A program made the translations under genes and the position numbers. A stretch of DNA of 64,000 bases from the NCBI RefSeq assembly GCF_009741375.1, contig NZ_WOWP01000034.1, forward strand, positions 160,542 through 224,541, in the 5' to 3' direction. This DNA comes from Flavobacterium rakeshii (lineage in GTDB: Bacteria; Bacteroidota; Bacteroidia; Flavobacteriales; Flavobacteriaceae). The notes beneath the pieces are model-generated. The model did not search any database and was not told where the DNA came from. It saw only the letters and a program-made list of their open reading frames with translations. Shown piece by piece: positions 34,229 to 43,189 of the stretch; the first letter of the stretch is position 1, and each line of letters opens with the position of its first letter.

Positions 34229-35004
34229 TCTATCTCTCCTTTAAATACAAATGTTGCAGGCCCTGTAAGGAATACATCGCTAAAATGATCTCCCTCGTGC
34301 TTAAACGAAACCTTAAGCTCACCACCTTCGGTATTAAGAGTTACTTCGTTTGCACTGGTTTTCCCTGTCACATTCATAGCTATTGCTACTGCTGTTACTC
34401 CGGTTCCGCACGAAAGTGTTTCGTCTTCCACTCCTCTTTCGTAAGTACGAACATCAAAAGTATTTTCTCCGGCAGGGCTAACAAAGTTTACGTTAGACCC
34501 CTTATCGCCATAAAGTCCGCTGTAACGAATAGACGAACCTACTTTTTTCACATCAAAAGCATCCAGCCCTTCCACAATTTCCACATGGTGTGGCGATCCT
34601 GTATCCATAAATACATAATGCTCGTATACTGATACCGAATTAACGTCTTTCATTTGCAGTGAAACAATACCTTTATCATTTACCGTTGCATAGTGCGGAC
34701 CATCGGTAGCTATAAAGTTAGTTTCATCATCAATTACACCCAGCATTTTTGCAAATGCTACCAGGCACCTCCCGCCATTACCACACATAGAGCTTTCGTT
34801 TCCGTCGGAGTTATAGTACACCATACGAAAATCAACATCTTTATCGTTCTCTAATAAAATGAGACCATCGGCTCCAATGCCAAATTTGCGATCGCACAGT
34901 CTGGCAACGAGTTTGGTATCATTTTTGGGAAATAAATTATTGCGATTATCAATCATCACAAAGTCGTTACCGGTCCCTTGATATTTGTAAAAGGTGTATT
35001 GCAT
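34222..35004 (-). CDS. dapF: Diaminopimelate epimerase
   Basis: 260 aa. The two catalytic cysteines are in SMCGNGGRC and SCGTGVTAVA, the signatures of the two halves of the enzyme, and the substrate motif YQGTGNDFVMIDN is at the N-terminus. It converts LL- to meso-diaminopimelate in lysine and peptidoglycan synthesis. It is the first gene of a three-gene operon. A TATTTTTG element on the minus strand (35030-35023) would start RNA about 13 nt before its ATG. Confidence 0.96.
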   Translation of the reverse strand: MQYTFYKYQGTGNDFVMIDNRNNLFPKNDTKLVARLCDRKFGIGADGLILLENDKDVDFRMVYYNSDGNESSMCGNGGRCLVAFAKMLGVIDDETNFIATDGPHYATVNDKGIVSLQMKDVNSVSVYEHYVFMDTGSPHHVEIVEGLDAFDVKKVGSSIRYSGLYGDKGSNVNFVSPAGENTFDVRTYERGVEDETLSCGTGVTAVAIAMNVTGKTSANEVTLNTEGGELKVSFKHEGDHFSDVFLTGPATFVFKGEIEW

Positions 35005-35022
35005 TTTTTACAGGTATTTTGA

Positions 35023-35030
35023 CAAAAATA
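35023..35030 (-). promoter_or_regulatory. Minus-7 promoter element for dapF
   Basis: CAAAAATA on the plus strand reads TATTTTTG on the minus strand, ending about 19 nt before the dapF ATG. The nearest TTG (35046-35044) is only 13 nt upstream, so the -33 match is poor. Confidence 0.4.
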
Positions 35031-35119
35031 CAAATATTAACGACAACAGGAAAGGCTGATTCTCGCTTATGTAACACAATAAATTTTTACCACAAAAATT
35101 AAAAAAACTGTTAAGGATT

Positions 35120-36514
35120 ATGAAAAGAATTTCAGGTTTATTCCTTGTGGCACTTTTAAGTGGTGCCATAACCTTAGGAGCTTACAAACTGGTATTTGAC
35201 AAAAATGCACCAGTTGGTTCTGAATTATCTGTAGCTCCTTCGCAAACAAATTTTGCTAAAAATGTTAATTACCTGCCGGAAACAGGCGACTTTACCGCTG
35301 CGGCAGAAAAAGCTGTACACACCGTTGTTCACGTTAAGAACGTTTCTTACAGCGAAGCTCCCTCTAACCCCTATAGTTATTTCTTTGGCTACGGGCAAAG
35401 AGAAGCACAACCACAGGTAGGTACCGGATCGGGCGTTATTATTACCGAAGACGGCTATATTGTTACCAATAACCACGTGGTTCAAAACGCGAGCGAACTG
35501 GAGGTAACTCTAAACAACAACAAATCGTACAAAGCCAAACTGGTAGGAACCGACTCTAATATGGATATTGCCCTGCTTAAAATTGATTCCGAAGAAAAAC
35601 TGCCGTTTGCTACTTTCGGTAATTCAGATGATATTAAGGTGGGCGAATGGGTATTGGCTGTAGGTAATCCTTACAACCTTACCTCTACCGTTACTGCCGG
35701 TATTGTTTCGGCTAAGGCACGTAACCTTAGTAACGATGGCATACAGTCGTTTATCCAAACCGATGCTGCCGTAAACCCAGGTAACAGTGGCGGTGCACTG
35801 GTAAATACCAGAGGAGAGCTTGTAGGTATCAACACCATGATCTCGTCAATGACAGGATCGTATGTAGGGTATTCTTTCGCTGTACCTTCAAACATTACCC
35901 GTAAAATTATTGAAGATATTATGGAGTACGGTAACGTACAACGTGGTGTGCTGGGTGTAAAAGGCGGCGAACTGAACAGCTATGCTTCAAAAGAGCTTGG
36001 CGTTAGGGAAACACAGGGCTTTTACATTAATGATGTTATTAAAGATTCGGGCGCTGAAAAAGCCGGACTTAAAAAAGGTGATATTATTGTAGAGGTAGAT
36101 AACCGTACTATTAACAGCTTTGCTGATTTAAATAACGCCATAGGAACTAAACGTCCTAATGACGTGGTTAATGTAGGCATTCACCGTGACGGGGAGTTAC
36201 TTACTCTTCCGGTTAAGCTTTCTAAAAACGACATTAACACCTTTAAATACAATGGCCTTGAACTGGAAGATATAAGCAGTAGCGAAAAACAACAGTACAA
36301 AATAAACTATGGCGTTAAGGTTAAGGAAATTAATGACGAAAGCCTTATGCCATACTACAACGAACTTAAAGACGGAATCATTTTAAGCATTGGTAACTAC
36401 AAAGCAAAAGACATTGAAACCGTTTCTAAAATTCTTTCTTCTAAAAAAGCTAACGAAAGAGTTCGTGTAGAAATGATTACCAAGAGTGGTGAACTGGTTA
36501 GGTTCTTAATTTAA
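35120..36514 (+). CDS. Periplasmic HtrA/DegP-type serine protease (Do family)
   Basis: 464 aa with an N-terminal signal/anchor helix. The trypsin-like domain has the complete triad: H119 in VTNNHVV, D149 in SNMDIALLK, S223 in NPGNSGGALV. Two PDZ-like regions follow at about 270-360 (VLGVKGGELNSYASKELG) and 375-464. Do-family proteases degrade or refold misfolded periplasmic proteins and respond to envelope stress. It is a single gene with a terminator 25 bp after its stop, near but not in the chaperone operon at 47-51 kb. Confidence 0.93.
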   Translation: MKRISGLFLVALLSGAITLGAYKLVFDKNAPVGSELSVAPSQTNFAKNVNYLPETGDFTAAAEKAVHTVVHVKNVSYSEAPSNPYSYFFGYGQREAQPQVGTGSGVIITEDGYIVTNNHVVQNASELEVTLNNNKSYKAKLVGTDSNMDIALLKIDSEEKLPFATFGNSDDIKVGEWVLAVGNPYNLTSTVTAGIVSAKARNLSNDGIQSFIQTDAAVNPGNSGGALVNTRGELVGINTMISSMTGSYVGYSFAVPSNITRKIIEDIMEYGNVQRGVLGVKGGELNSYASKELGVRETQGFYINDVIKDSGAEKAGLKKGDIIVEVDNRTINSFADLNNAIGTKRPNDVVNVGIHRDGELLTLPVKLSKNDINTFKYNGLELEDISSSEKQQYKINYGVKVKEINDESLMPYYNELKDGIILSIGNYKAKDIETVSKILSSKKANERVRVEMITKSGELVRFLI

Positions 36515-36536
36515 CTACCATCTAATTGAATAAACA

Positions 36537-36566
36537 AAAGCCTCTGTTTTTACAGGGGCTTTTTTA
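36537..36566 (+). terminator. Intrinsic terminator of the DegP-like gene
   Basis: AAGCCTCTG pairs with CAGGGGCTT (one G-T pair) around a 6-nt loop, followed by a T6 run. Confidence 0.85.
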
Positions 36567-36637
36567 TTTACTTAAATACAACCCTCACATAACACTAATC
36601 AAACACCACCTGAGTTAATTTTGGACAAACCAAAAAC

Positions 36638-37003
36638 ATGAAGAAAAAAGTACTCAGGAAAACAGAAACATTCCTTCACTTTCTAACAGCTTCCATAATA
36701 CTTATTAAAGGATATGATGAGCTAACGAAACACATTTTCTTCCCTGCTTTTATACTCCTTAGTTTCGGTCTTCTGGTTTTGGTAATAATGTTATTATGGC
36801 GTCCGCTTCGAATAAAACCAAAAGAAGCACGAAGATCCTGCTACTTTATAGAAGCTCCGGCACTATTGGTAATATCTTATGTTGTTTACCTTGAAGGAAG
36901 ACACACTGTTCCCTATATTTTTTTAATTGCTGCGTTTCTCTATCCGGCTATGGGTTTTATATCTTCTAAAAAATGGAAGAAAATCAACAAACAACACTTT
37001 TAG
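36638..37003 (+). CDS. Small unknown integral membrane protein
   Basis: 121 aa with about four membrane helices (TASIILIKGYDEL region, FFPAFILLSFGLLVLVIMLL, FIEAPALLVISYVVYL, VPYIFLIAAFLYPAMGF) and a strongly basic start (MKKKVLRKTE) and end. No motif identifies a function. A TAATTTTG element (36616-36623) ends 14 nt before the start, the only promoter-like sign. It is the first gene of a plus-strand pair but is separated from the M43 protease by a regulatory-looking region. Confidence 0.65.
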   Translation: MKKKVLRKTETFLHFLTASIILIKGYDELTKHIFFPAFILLSFGLLVLVIMLLWRPLRIKPKEARRSCYFIEAPALLVISYVVYLEGRHTVPYIFLIAAFLYPAMGFISSKKWKKINKQHF

Positions 37004-37005
37004 AT

Positions 37006-37040
37006 TTTCATCATAAAAACCTAACATTTCATCATAAAAA
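37006..37040 (+). promoter_or_regulatory. Tandem 14-bp direct repeat, 21-bp period (candidate activator site)
   Basis: TTTCATCATAAAAA occurs exactly at 37006-37019 and 37027-37040, two helical turns apart, and its end lies 34 bp before the -7 element of the M43 gene. This is a standard activator position. Confidence 0.6.
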
Positions 37041-37074
37041 TTCACTTTTACAATAAAAGTTTAACATCATAGTT

Positions 37075-37082
37075 TATTTTTG
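37075..37082 (+). promoter_or_regulatory. Minus-7 element for the M43 protease gene
   Basis: TATTTTTG matches TAnnTTTG, but no TTG stands at the -33 place, in line with activator-dependent transcription from the repeats upstream. The leader would be about 20 nt. Confidence 0.5.
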
Positions 37083-37109
37083 CTTTAACTATTTAAAAAT
37101 TACTAAACT

Positions 37110-39134
37110 ATGATAAAAAAATATGCTGCTGCTTTATGCTGTTTTGCTGCGCTTGCTATTTGCCATAATGTAAATGCCCAAGACAAAAAAAACAGACAAA
37201 AAGCATATTTTAGAAAAACCCTACCAGCAGATGCTAACGGACACATACCGTGTGTTACAGACGAGTATGAGAACTACTTAAAGAAAAACCACCCTACCCT
37301 GCAATCGCGTGAGGAGTTTGAAATTAATATGGCTGCTAAAATTGAGGCTTCCAAAAATAATTTTCAGCTAAAAAACACCAATACAGTAATCACACTACCT
37401 GTTGTTGTACATGTTATTCATAACGGAGATGCTATTGGGACCGATGAAAACATAACTGATGATCAGGTAATTTCACAAATACAGGTACTTAACGAGGACT
37501 TCAGGAAAATGCTCGATACACCCGGTTATAACGACCATCCAGATGGTGCCGACATGGAAATTGAGTTTTGCCTGGCACAAAGAGATCCGGGAGGAAGTCC
37601 AACCACAGGTATAGAACACATAAACCTTGGCAGGGCAAGCTGGGATAACTTTGAAGATATTGATTTAGTGCTTAAAGCCGAAACCCAATGGGACCCTGAA
37701 CGCTACCTTAATATATGGGTTTGTAAAATGGGAGGTGAAATGAGTGGCATTGGCGGTTATGCTTTCTATCCGGAATTATCAGGACTTGAAGGGCTTGAGG
37801 GAGCCGAAGGTTATGCCGAAATAGACGGAGTTATCCTTTCTTATCAGTGTATGGGAAGCGAAGACCTTTATCCCGAAGGTGATTATATTTATGGGCGAGA
37901 TAAAGGCAGAAGTGCCACTCACGAGGTAGGACACTTTTTCGGTCTTATACATATATGGGGAAATGAAGACAGTTGTGATGCAACTGATTTTTGTGAAGAT
38001 ACTCCTCCGGTGATAGGACTTCACTTCTCTTGCGCAGAGGTAGACACCTGCACAGAAGACGCAAAGAATGACATGATTGAAAACCATATGGACTATACAC
38101 TGGATCAGTGTAAAAATATTTTTACTAACGACCAGAAAACACGTGTATGGACCGTACTGGAAAATTCACCAAGACGTATGTCACTTGCAACCTCAAACAG
38201 CTGCGTTTATCCTGAAGATGTTGAATTTGACGGCTCTCTTAATATAGACAATATAGAAATGGCATGTTCGGGTCCGTTTAGTATTGAGCTAACATTAACC
38301 AATATAGGCAGCGCTACAATGACCGAAGCTACCATAAGCTATACTATTGACAACGGAGCAGCACAAACCTATACCTGGACAGGCGAATTAGCAACAAATG
38401 AATCTGAACAGGTCACAATAACAGGATTAAACCCAACTGCCGGTTCTCACACCCTGTTTGCCGATGTAGCTACAGTTAATGACAATGCCGATGTTTATGA
38501 ATTTAACGACACCAAAGACAAAGACTTTGTTGTTACAGTTAACCAAAGCTATGAGACCGAAACCGTAACCCTTACACTGCAAAATGATATTTGGGGAAGT
38601 GAAGTAAGCTGGGAGCTTAAAAACGGAGAGGGTGATGTACTTTACAGTGGCGGACCATATGACGATACCGATGAAATGCCTGGAGCTATTATGCAGTTAT
38701 TTAATGTAAACATCAACGAATGTTACCTATTTACTATTAAAGATGTATTGGGTAATGGCATTTGCTGCACATCAGGTGATGGTTACTATACCCTTACCAC
38801 AGATGACAATACCGAAATTACTTCAAACGGAGATTATGGCTTCGGTGAATCTGTTGGTTTCACAATTACAGAAGAGCTTAACACAAATGATTTTACTTTA
38901 CAGGTAATAGGCATATACCCTAATCCTACAAGTAACAAACTTTACATCACATCAAAGCAATCACTTGATGCTGAATATACCATATACAATAACCTTGGGC
39001 AGGCAGTTAGCAATGACAGTATTTACATAAACAGACAAACCGAAATTAACACAGGCAGCTTGAGTATGGGGATATATTTTATTAAAATAACATGGGGCGA
39101 GCAGGCCAAAACATTTAAACTAATAAAGCAATAA
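37110..39134 (+). CDS. T9SS-secreted M43 (pappalysin-like) zinc metalloprotease
   Basis: 674 aa. Signal peptide about 1-23. The catalytic metal site HEVGHFFGLIH (H271, H275, H281, E272) is complete and is followed by the Cys-rich EDTPPVIGLHFSC and the Met-turn-like ENHMDYTLDQC region, as in peptidase M43. A CARDB-like beta domain (about 375-480) and a second beta domain (about 490-590) follow. The last 75 residues (IGIYPNPTSNKLYI to FKLIKQ) are a type A T9SS sorting domain (TIGR04183-like), so the enzyme is exported across the outer membrane. Its promoter region carries tandem direct repeats. Confidence 0.92.
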   Translation: MIKKYAAALCCFAALAICHNVNAQDKKNRQKAYFRKTLPADANGHIPCVTDEYENYLKKNHPTLQSREEFEINMAAKIEASKNNFQLKNTNTVITLPVVVHVIHNGDAIGTDENITDDQVISQIQVLNEDFRKMLDTPGYNDHPDGADMEIEFCLAQRDPGGSPTTGIEHINLGRASWDNFEDIDLVLKAETQWDPERYLNIWVCKMGGEMSGIGGYAFYPELSGLEGLEGAEGYAEIDGVILSYQCMGSEDLYPEGDYIYGRDKGRSATHEVGHFFGLIHIWGNEDSCDATDFCEDTPPVIGLHFSCAEVDTCTEDAKNDMIENHMDYTLDQCKNIFTNDQKTRVWTVLENSPRRMSLATSNSCVYPEDVEFDGSLNIDNIEMACSGPFSIELTLTNIGSATMTEATISYTIDNGAAQTYTWTGELATNESEQVTITGLNPTAGSHTLFADVATVNDNADVYEFNDTKDKDFVVTVNQSYETETVTLTLQNDIWGSEVSWELKNGEGDVLYSGGPYDDTDEMPGAIMQLFNVNINECYLFTIKDVLGNGICCTSGDGYYTLTTDDNTEITSNGDYGFGESVGFTITEELNTNDFTLQVIGIYPNPTSNKLYITSKQSLDAEYTIYNNLGQAVSNDSIYINRQTEINTGSLSMGIYFIKITWGEQAKTFKLIKQ

Positions 39135-39138
39135 ATAC

Positions 39139-39164
39139 GAAAGGGACGCATTAGCACCCCTTTC
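39139..39164. terminator. Weak hairpin between convergent secreted-protein genes
   Basis: GAAAGGG pairs with CCCTTTC over 7 bp with a 12-nt loop, and no long T-run follows. Possible weak bidirectional terminator. Confidence 0.35.
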
Positions 39165-39188
39165 TCCTTAAACATTAATCAACTATAT

Positions 39189-41246
39189 TTATTGCTTCAC
39201 CACTTTAATGGTAGATGAAGCGTCTACAGTGATCACTTTAACCATATAAGTACCGGCTGTTAATTGAGACATATCTAACTGTACCTCGTTTTGAGTGTAC
39301 GATTTCTCAATTACCCTTTGCCCTACCAAATTATATACCTCTACACCTGTAATAACATTAGTGTAAGACATGTTAAGCATATTGCTTACCGGGTTAGGAT
39401 AGTACTTAAATGTTCCAAAAGCAAAACTTTCATTTCCTAAAGTTACGCCTACTACAAACGGAGCACTTTCACAACCGCCTATAGTTTGTGTTATGTAATA
39501 TGTTGCATCAACATCTATAACCGTATCTCCCGCAAGAGCATTTTCACCCGCAAGAGCATCTTCTTCAGAGGCATACCAGTTAACCACAGCACCTTCTTCT
39601 ACTGTAACTTCAATTTCAGATAAGGTTGGATAATCTGAAGTTTCAGGATCTGTATCAAAAGACTGTTCAGCTACGCCTGTAGGTGCAGAAACCGTAGTAA
39701 CTGTAACCATAACTGCACTTCTCATTTCACTTTCACAACCACCATCTGGCACTTGTGCAGCATAATAAGTAGCACCATCAACAAGAACATCTGTATCAGC
39801 AAGCATATCACCATCTTCAGCAGCATTATACCATACCACAGTATCACCTTCAGCTACTAAATCAGCCACTACTCCAGAAGAGCAGAAATTCTGTTCTGCA
39901 TCAGCAACAGGCGCTTCGGTACCACAAGTAATATTTAGCAGGTAATCTTCAACTTGTCCATATCCCACTGCATCTTCACTTGAGCAAGGATCTGATGTAT
40001 AAACACCATACGATTTAAACACTCTCATAAAAGTAATTCCGGTCATAGCATCAGCAGGAATAGCAATAGTACCTGTTACCTGCTGTCCGTCTTCACCTGT
40101 AGATGAATCCAAAAACCCAATCTCAAAACTTTCACCTTCATCACTAAAGTCGCCGTTATGATTAAAATCAATAAACACGGTTAAGTAATTTTCATAAGAC
40201 CCATTTGTATTCCCCTCTACAACAACAGTATATTCTTCTCCTAAAGAAACTTCTCCGGGAGCCATACCTGTAAAGCTTTCCATCCCGGGGCTACTTGTAT
40301 TTACTGAGGATGAGTTTTCTATACCCGCAAACTCTACATAAGTTATAGGTTCTGTTCCTCCGTCAAAATCTACATCACAGTAACACGGCATATCACTTTG
40401 AACTACCTGTACAGGAGTACTGGTTGCCGACTCATCACTATCAGTACATGTAACCACAGCACGATACCACGTAGTTTCTGTTTGTACAGTACTATAGGTT
40501 GCCATGTCACCACCTTCAGCCACATCAGTAAATGTTTCGCCATCGGTAGAATACTGCCACTGATAAGCTAAACCTAAAGCCGAATAAGCCGGAGAAAGTG
40601 ATAGGTTAATATCTGCTGTATTACAAGCATAAATTGTTGAAGAAACAGCATCAGCAATAGCTGGAGCACCGGTACATGCAGGTAAATCCTGTACTACAGA
40701 AAAACTGTCTATAATAATATAGAAGTCGTTTGATGTATCTCCAATCTGAGCAAGAATTTTCACAAAAACCTCTTCCCCTTCTTCAGGAGTAAATGTTACT
40801 GTTTGAGTAGCACAATTGGCAGATTCGATATGATTATCTGTATCAATTGTATGTATTAGTGTAAAAGGTCCGGTTTCAGAAGTAGAATAATAAAATTCTA
40901 TACTCCCCCAGTTGTCTGCGTTTGCTGTAGGAACTGTAGGATCTACAAAACCAGCATAATCCATAATTTTATATTCGAAAGACAGAGTTGTTTCATAACC
41001 ATTTGAAACTCCCAGAGATGGTGAAACAATTTCAGCTTCTGTAAAATCAGTGTAAAGGTTTGTTACAAAAGAAACCTCTCCTTCACAGGGAACAAGACTA
41101 TAATAGTCAAAATCATAACTATCCCAGTCATAAAGATAGTCTTCAAAATTGTCATTATAATCTATTTGAGCATGCGCCTTACCGGAGTAAGAGAGCATTG
41201 CAAAAAAAGAAAGAACGTAAAAAAATAGGCGTAGGTGTGTTTTCAT
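39189..41246 (-). CDS. T9SS-secreted GEVED-domain protein with Ig-like repeats
   Basis: 685 aa. Signal peptide about 1-27 (ending GKAHA-Q). The N-terminal 180 residues form a jelly-roll-like domain (LSFEYKIMDYAG, FYIIIDSFSVV). A GEVED domain lies at about 300-430 (NGDFSDEGESFEIGF, GYGQVEDYLLNI). Two Ig-like units of the same type as in the giant adhesins downstream follow (NFCSSGVVADLVAEGDTVVWYN; SEIEVTVEEGAVVNWY). The end YYPNPVSNMLNM to STIKVVKQ is a type A T9SS sorting domain. Likely a cell-surface or released adhesive protein. Confidence 0.88.
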   Translation of the reverse strand: MKTHLRLFFYVLSFFAMLSYSGKAHAQIDYNDNFEDYLYDWDSYDFDYYSLVPCEGEVSFVTNLYTDFTEAEIVSPSLGVSNGYETTLSFEYKIMDYAGFVDPTVPTANADNWGSIEFYYSTSETGPFTLIHTIDTDNHIESANCATQTVTFTPEEGEEVFVKILAQIGDTSNDFYIIIDSFSVVQDLPACTGAPAIADAVSSTIYACNTADINLSLSPAYSALGLAYQWQYSTDGETFTDVAEGGDMATYSTVQTETTWYRAVVTCTDSDESATSTPVQVVQSDMPCYCDVDFDGGTEPITYVEFAGIENSSSVNTSSPGMESFTGMAPGEVSLGEEYTVVVEGNTNGSYENYLTVFIDFNHNGDFSDEGESFEIGFLDSSTGEDGQQVTGTIAIPADAMTGITFMRVFKSYGVYTSDPCSSEDAVGYGQVEDYLLNITCGTEAPVADAEQNFCSSGVVADLVAEGDTVVWYNAAEDGDMLADTDVLVDGATYYAAQVPDGGCESEMRSAVMVTVTTVSAPTGVAEQSFDTDPETSDYPTLSEIEVTVEEGAVVNWYASEEDALAGENALAGDTVIDVDATYYITQTIGGCESAPFVVGVTLGNESFAFGTFKYYPNPVSNMLNMSYTNVITGVEVYNLVGQRVIEKSYTQNEVQLDMSQLTAGTYMVKVITVDASSTIKVVKQ

Positions 41247-41299
41247 ATTAATTATTTTAATGTTAGCATTTAAATATACTACAAAAATTAATTAAAAAG

Positions 41300-41536
41300 T
41301 TACGAAAACCATATTATTAGCTAGTTATCGTTTATTTTTCACGATTTAACAATAATTTCTTACTAACATAAAATTATTTTTTAACTATTACTTAACACAA
41401 ATCAGTAAAATACATCGTTTTCGTAACAATAGTTACAGTATAATATTTATAATTTCAATAATTGTTATGGTTTTAACTCAATTATTGATTTTTTAAAAAT
41501 AAATGAAAAACATTGAAAAAAATTTTTACGAAAACG
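41300..41536. promoter_or_regulatory. Three copies of TTACGAAAAC upstream of the GAPDH gene
   Basis: TTACGAAAAC at 41300-41309 (+) and TTACGAAAACG at 41526-41536 (+), and the reverse complement CGTTTTCGTAA at 41416-41426. The last copy contains the LacI-like palindrome AAACGTTT (41532-41539) and lies just before the promoter. The rest of the 343-bp gap (41247-41589) is AT-rich with no gene. Likely an operator set; the regulator is unknown. Confidence 0.55.
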
Positions 41537-41547
41537 TTTGAAATATA

Positions 41548-41555
41548 TATTTTTG
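41548..41555 (+). promoter_or_regulatory. Minus-7 element for the GAPDH gene
   Basis: TATTTTTG, 34 nt before the ATG; the TTTG at 41537-41540 is only 7 nt upstream, so the -33 element is unclear. Confidence 0.5.
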
Positions 41556-41589
41556 CAATCAAATAACACACTAAACTATTTCTATCTTC

Positions 41590-43038
41590 ATGAACAATAA
41601 TGTTTTATACGAGAAAGAATTATCCTTCCAGGCAGACAGACGCAGGGCAGGTGTAGAATTTATTAAAATTGTTAGCGACCTTTGGTATGACAAGTCAATT
41701 GAACTGGTACTTTTTAGAAACCAACTTATTGACCGTAACGTTAGCGACATTATTAATCTTCATGAATATGCCGGAGAGTTTGTACAGAAACCAATAAATA
41801 TTTTTGATTCTGTTGAGATAGCAAGAGCTATCCAGTCGTTAGACCTTCCTCCATCACGTATAGACATTGGTAAACTTACTTACGAGTACCACATTGAAGA
41901 CAACAAGTATAACGATGCAAAAGCATTTGTTATAGACAAACTAAAAGACGCTAAGCAAAGTAAAAACATCCAGCCTAAAGATGTGGTTCTTTATGGTTTT
42001 GGCCGTATTGGTCGTCTTTTAGCAAGAGAAATGATGTCTAAAATAGGTAAAGGAAATCAACTTCGCCTTAGAGCCATTGTTACCAGAGATAAAAACGATG
42101 CAGTACTTTTAGAAAAGAGAGCTTCTCTTTTACGTTGTGACTCTATCCATGGTGATTTCCAGGGATCAGTTATTGCAGATCACGAAAACAACGCCCTTAT
42201 CATTAACGGAACTACTGTTCACATGATTACGGCAAATGCTCCTGAAGATATTGATTATACAGAATATGGTATTGAAAATGCATTAGTGATTGATAACACA
42301 GGTGCATTTACAACCGAAGAGGCTCTAAAACGCCACTTAACATCTAAAGGAACAGATAAAGTATTATTAACTGCTCCTGGTAAAGGTGTTCCAAACATTG
42401 TATATGGTGTTAACCAAAACGAATACAACCCAGAAGAAGTAGATATTTACTCTGCCGCTTCATGTACCACTAACGCCATTACTCCTATCCTTAAAGCTGT
42501 AGAAGACACTTTAGGTGTAGTAAAAGGTCACCTTGAAACGATTCACGCTTATACTAACGACCAAAATCTTGTAGACAATATGCACAAGAAATACCGTCGT
42601 GGTAGAGCTGCTGCCCTTAACATGGTAATTACAGAAACAGGTGCAGGTAGCGCTGTTGCAAAAGCATTACCATCACTTGCAGGAAAGCTTACATCAAACG
42701 CTATTCGTGTACCGGTTCCAAACGGATCGCTTGTAGTACTTAACCTTGAGGTTGAAAAACCAACATCGGTTGAAGAAATTAACAACACTATGAAACATTA
42801 TGCTCTTGAAGGACAACTTGTAGAGCAAATTAAATATTCTTTAAACAATGAACTTGTTTCGTCTGACATTGTTGGAACTTCTGCTCCTTCAATTTACGAC
42901 AGCAATGCAACAATTGTATCTGCAGACGGCAAGAACGTTGTATTATATGTATGGTATGATAACGAATACGGTTACAGCCACCAGGTAATTCGCCTGGCTA
43001 AATACATAGCTCAAGTAAGGAGGTACACTTATTATTAA
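41590..43038 (+). CDS. Glyceraldehyde-3-phosphate dehydrogenase, long form
   Basis: 482 aa, about 145 longer than a typical GAPDH. The catalytic cysteine lies in SAASCTTNAITP, the NAD fold starts at YGFGRIGRLLAREM (about residue 135), and NDQNLVDNMHKKYRRGRAAALN carries the histidine/arginine region (the last broken here). The first 130 residues are a charged helical extension (VEFIKIVSDLWYDKSIELVLF, EYAGEFVQKPINIFDSVEIA) that belongs to a long GAPDH type common in Bacteroidota. It oxidises glyceraldehyde 3-phosphate with NAD or NADP. The gene has three copies of a candidate operator upstream and a terminator after it. Confidence 0.9.
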   Translation: MNNNVLYEKELSFQADRRRAGVEFIKIVSDLWYDKSIELVLFRNQLIDRNVSDIINLHEYAGEFVQKPINIFDSVEIARAIQSLDLPPSRIDIGKLTYEYHIEDNKYNDAKAFVIDKLKDAKQSKNIQPKDVVLYGFGRIGRLLAREMMSKIGKGNQLRLRAIVTRDKNDAVLLEKRASLLRCDSIHGDFQGSVIADHENNALIINGTTVHMITANAPEDIDYTEYGIENALVIDNTGAFTTEEALKRHLTSKGTDKVLLTAPGKGVPNIVYGVNQNEYNPEEVDIYSAASCTTNAITPILKAVEDTLGVVKGHLETIHAYTNDQNLVDNMHKKYRRGRAAALNMVITETGAGSAVAKALPSLAGKLTSNAIRVPVPNGSLVVLNLEVEKPTSVEEINNTMKHYALEGQLVEQIKYSLNNELVSSDIVGTSAPSIYDSNATIVSADGKNVVLYVWYDNEYGYSHQVIRLAKYIAQVRRYTYY

Positions 43039-43073
43039 TAGATGCGGACAGCTGCGGAAACGCAACTGGAAAA

Positions 43074-43098
43074 GCCGACCCAAAAGGTCGGTTTTTTT
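43074..43098 (+). terminator. Intrinsic terminator of the GAPDH gene
   Basis: CCGACC pairs with GGTCGG around a 5-nt loop, followed by T8 and preceded by A-runs. Confidence 0.8.
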
Positions 43099-43138
43099 TA
43101 TGCTTATACTTTTTAAAACAACCAAAAAAGGGTATAAA

Positions 43139-43167
43139 AAAACTCCCGTGCATAGCACGGGAGTTTT
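43139..43167. terminator. Terminator of acnA (bidirectional)
   Basis: AAAACTCCCGTGC pairs with GCACGGGAGTTTT over 13 bp around an ATA loop, between convergent GAPDH and aconitase genes; T/A runs on both sides. Confidence 0.9.
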
Positions 43168-43189
43168 GTATTTATATCGAACCTATTGA

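Noticed and set aside
34219..34632. Plus-strand frame of 137 codons
   Set aside because: Antisense to dapF, whose catalytic cysteines fix the real frame.
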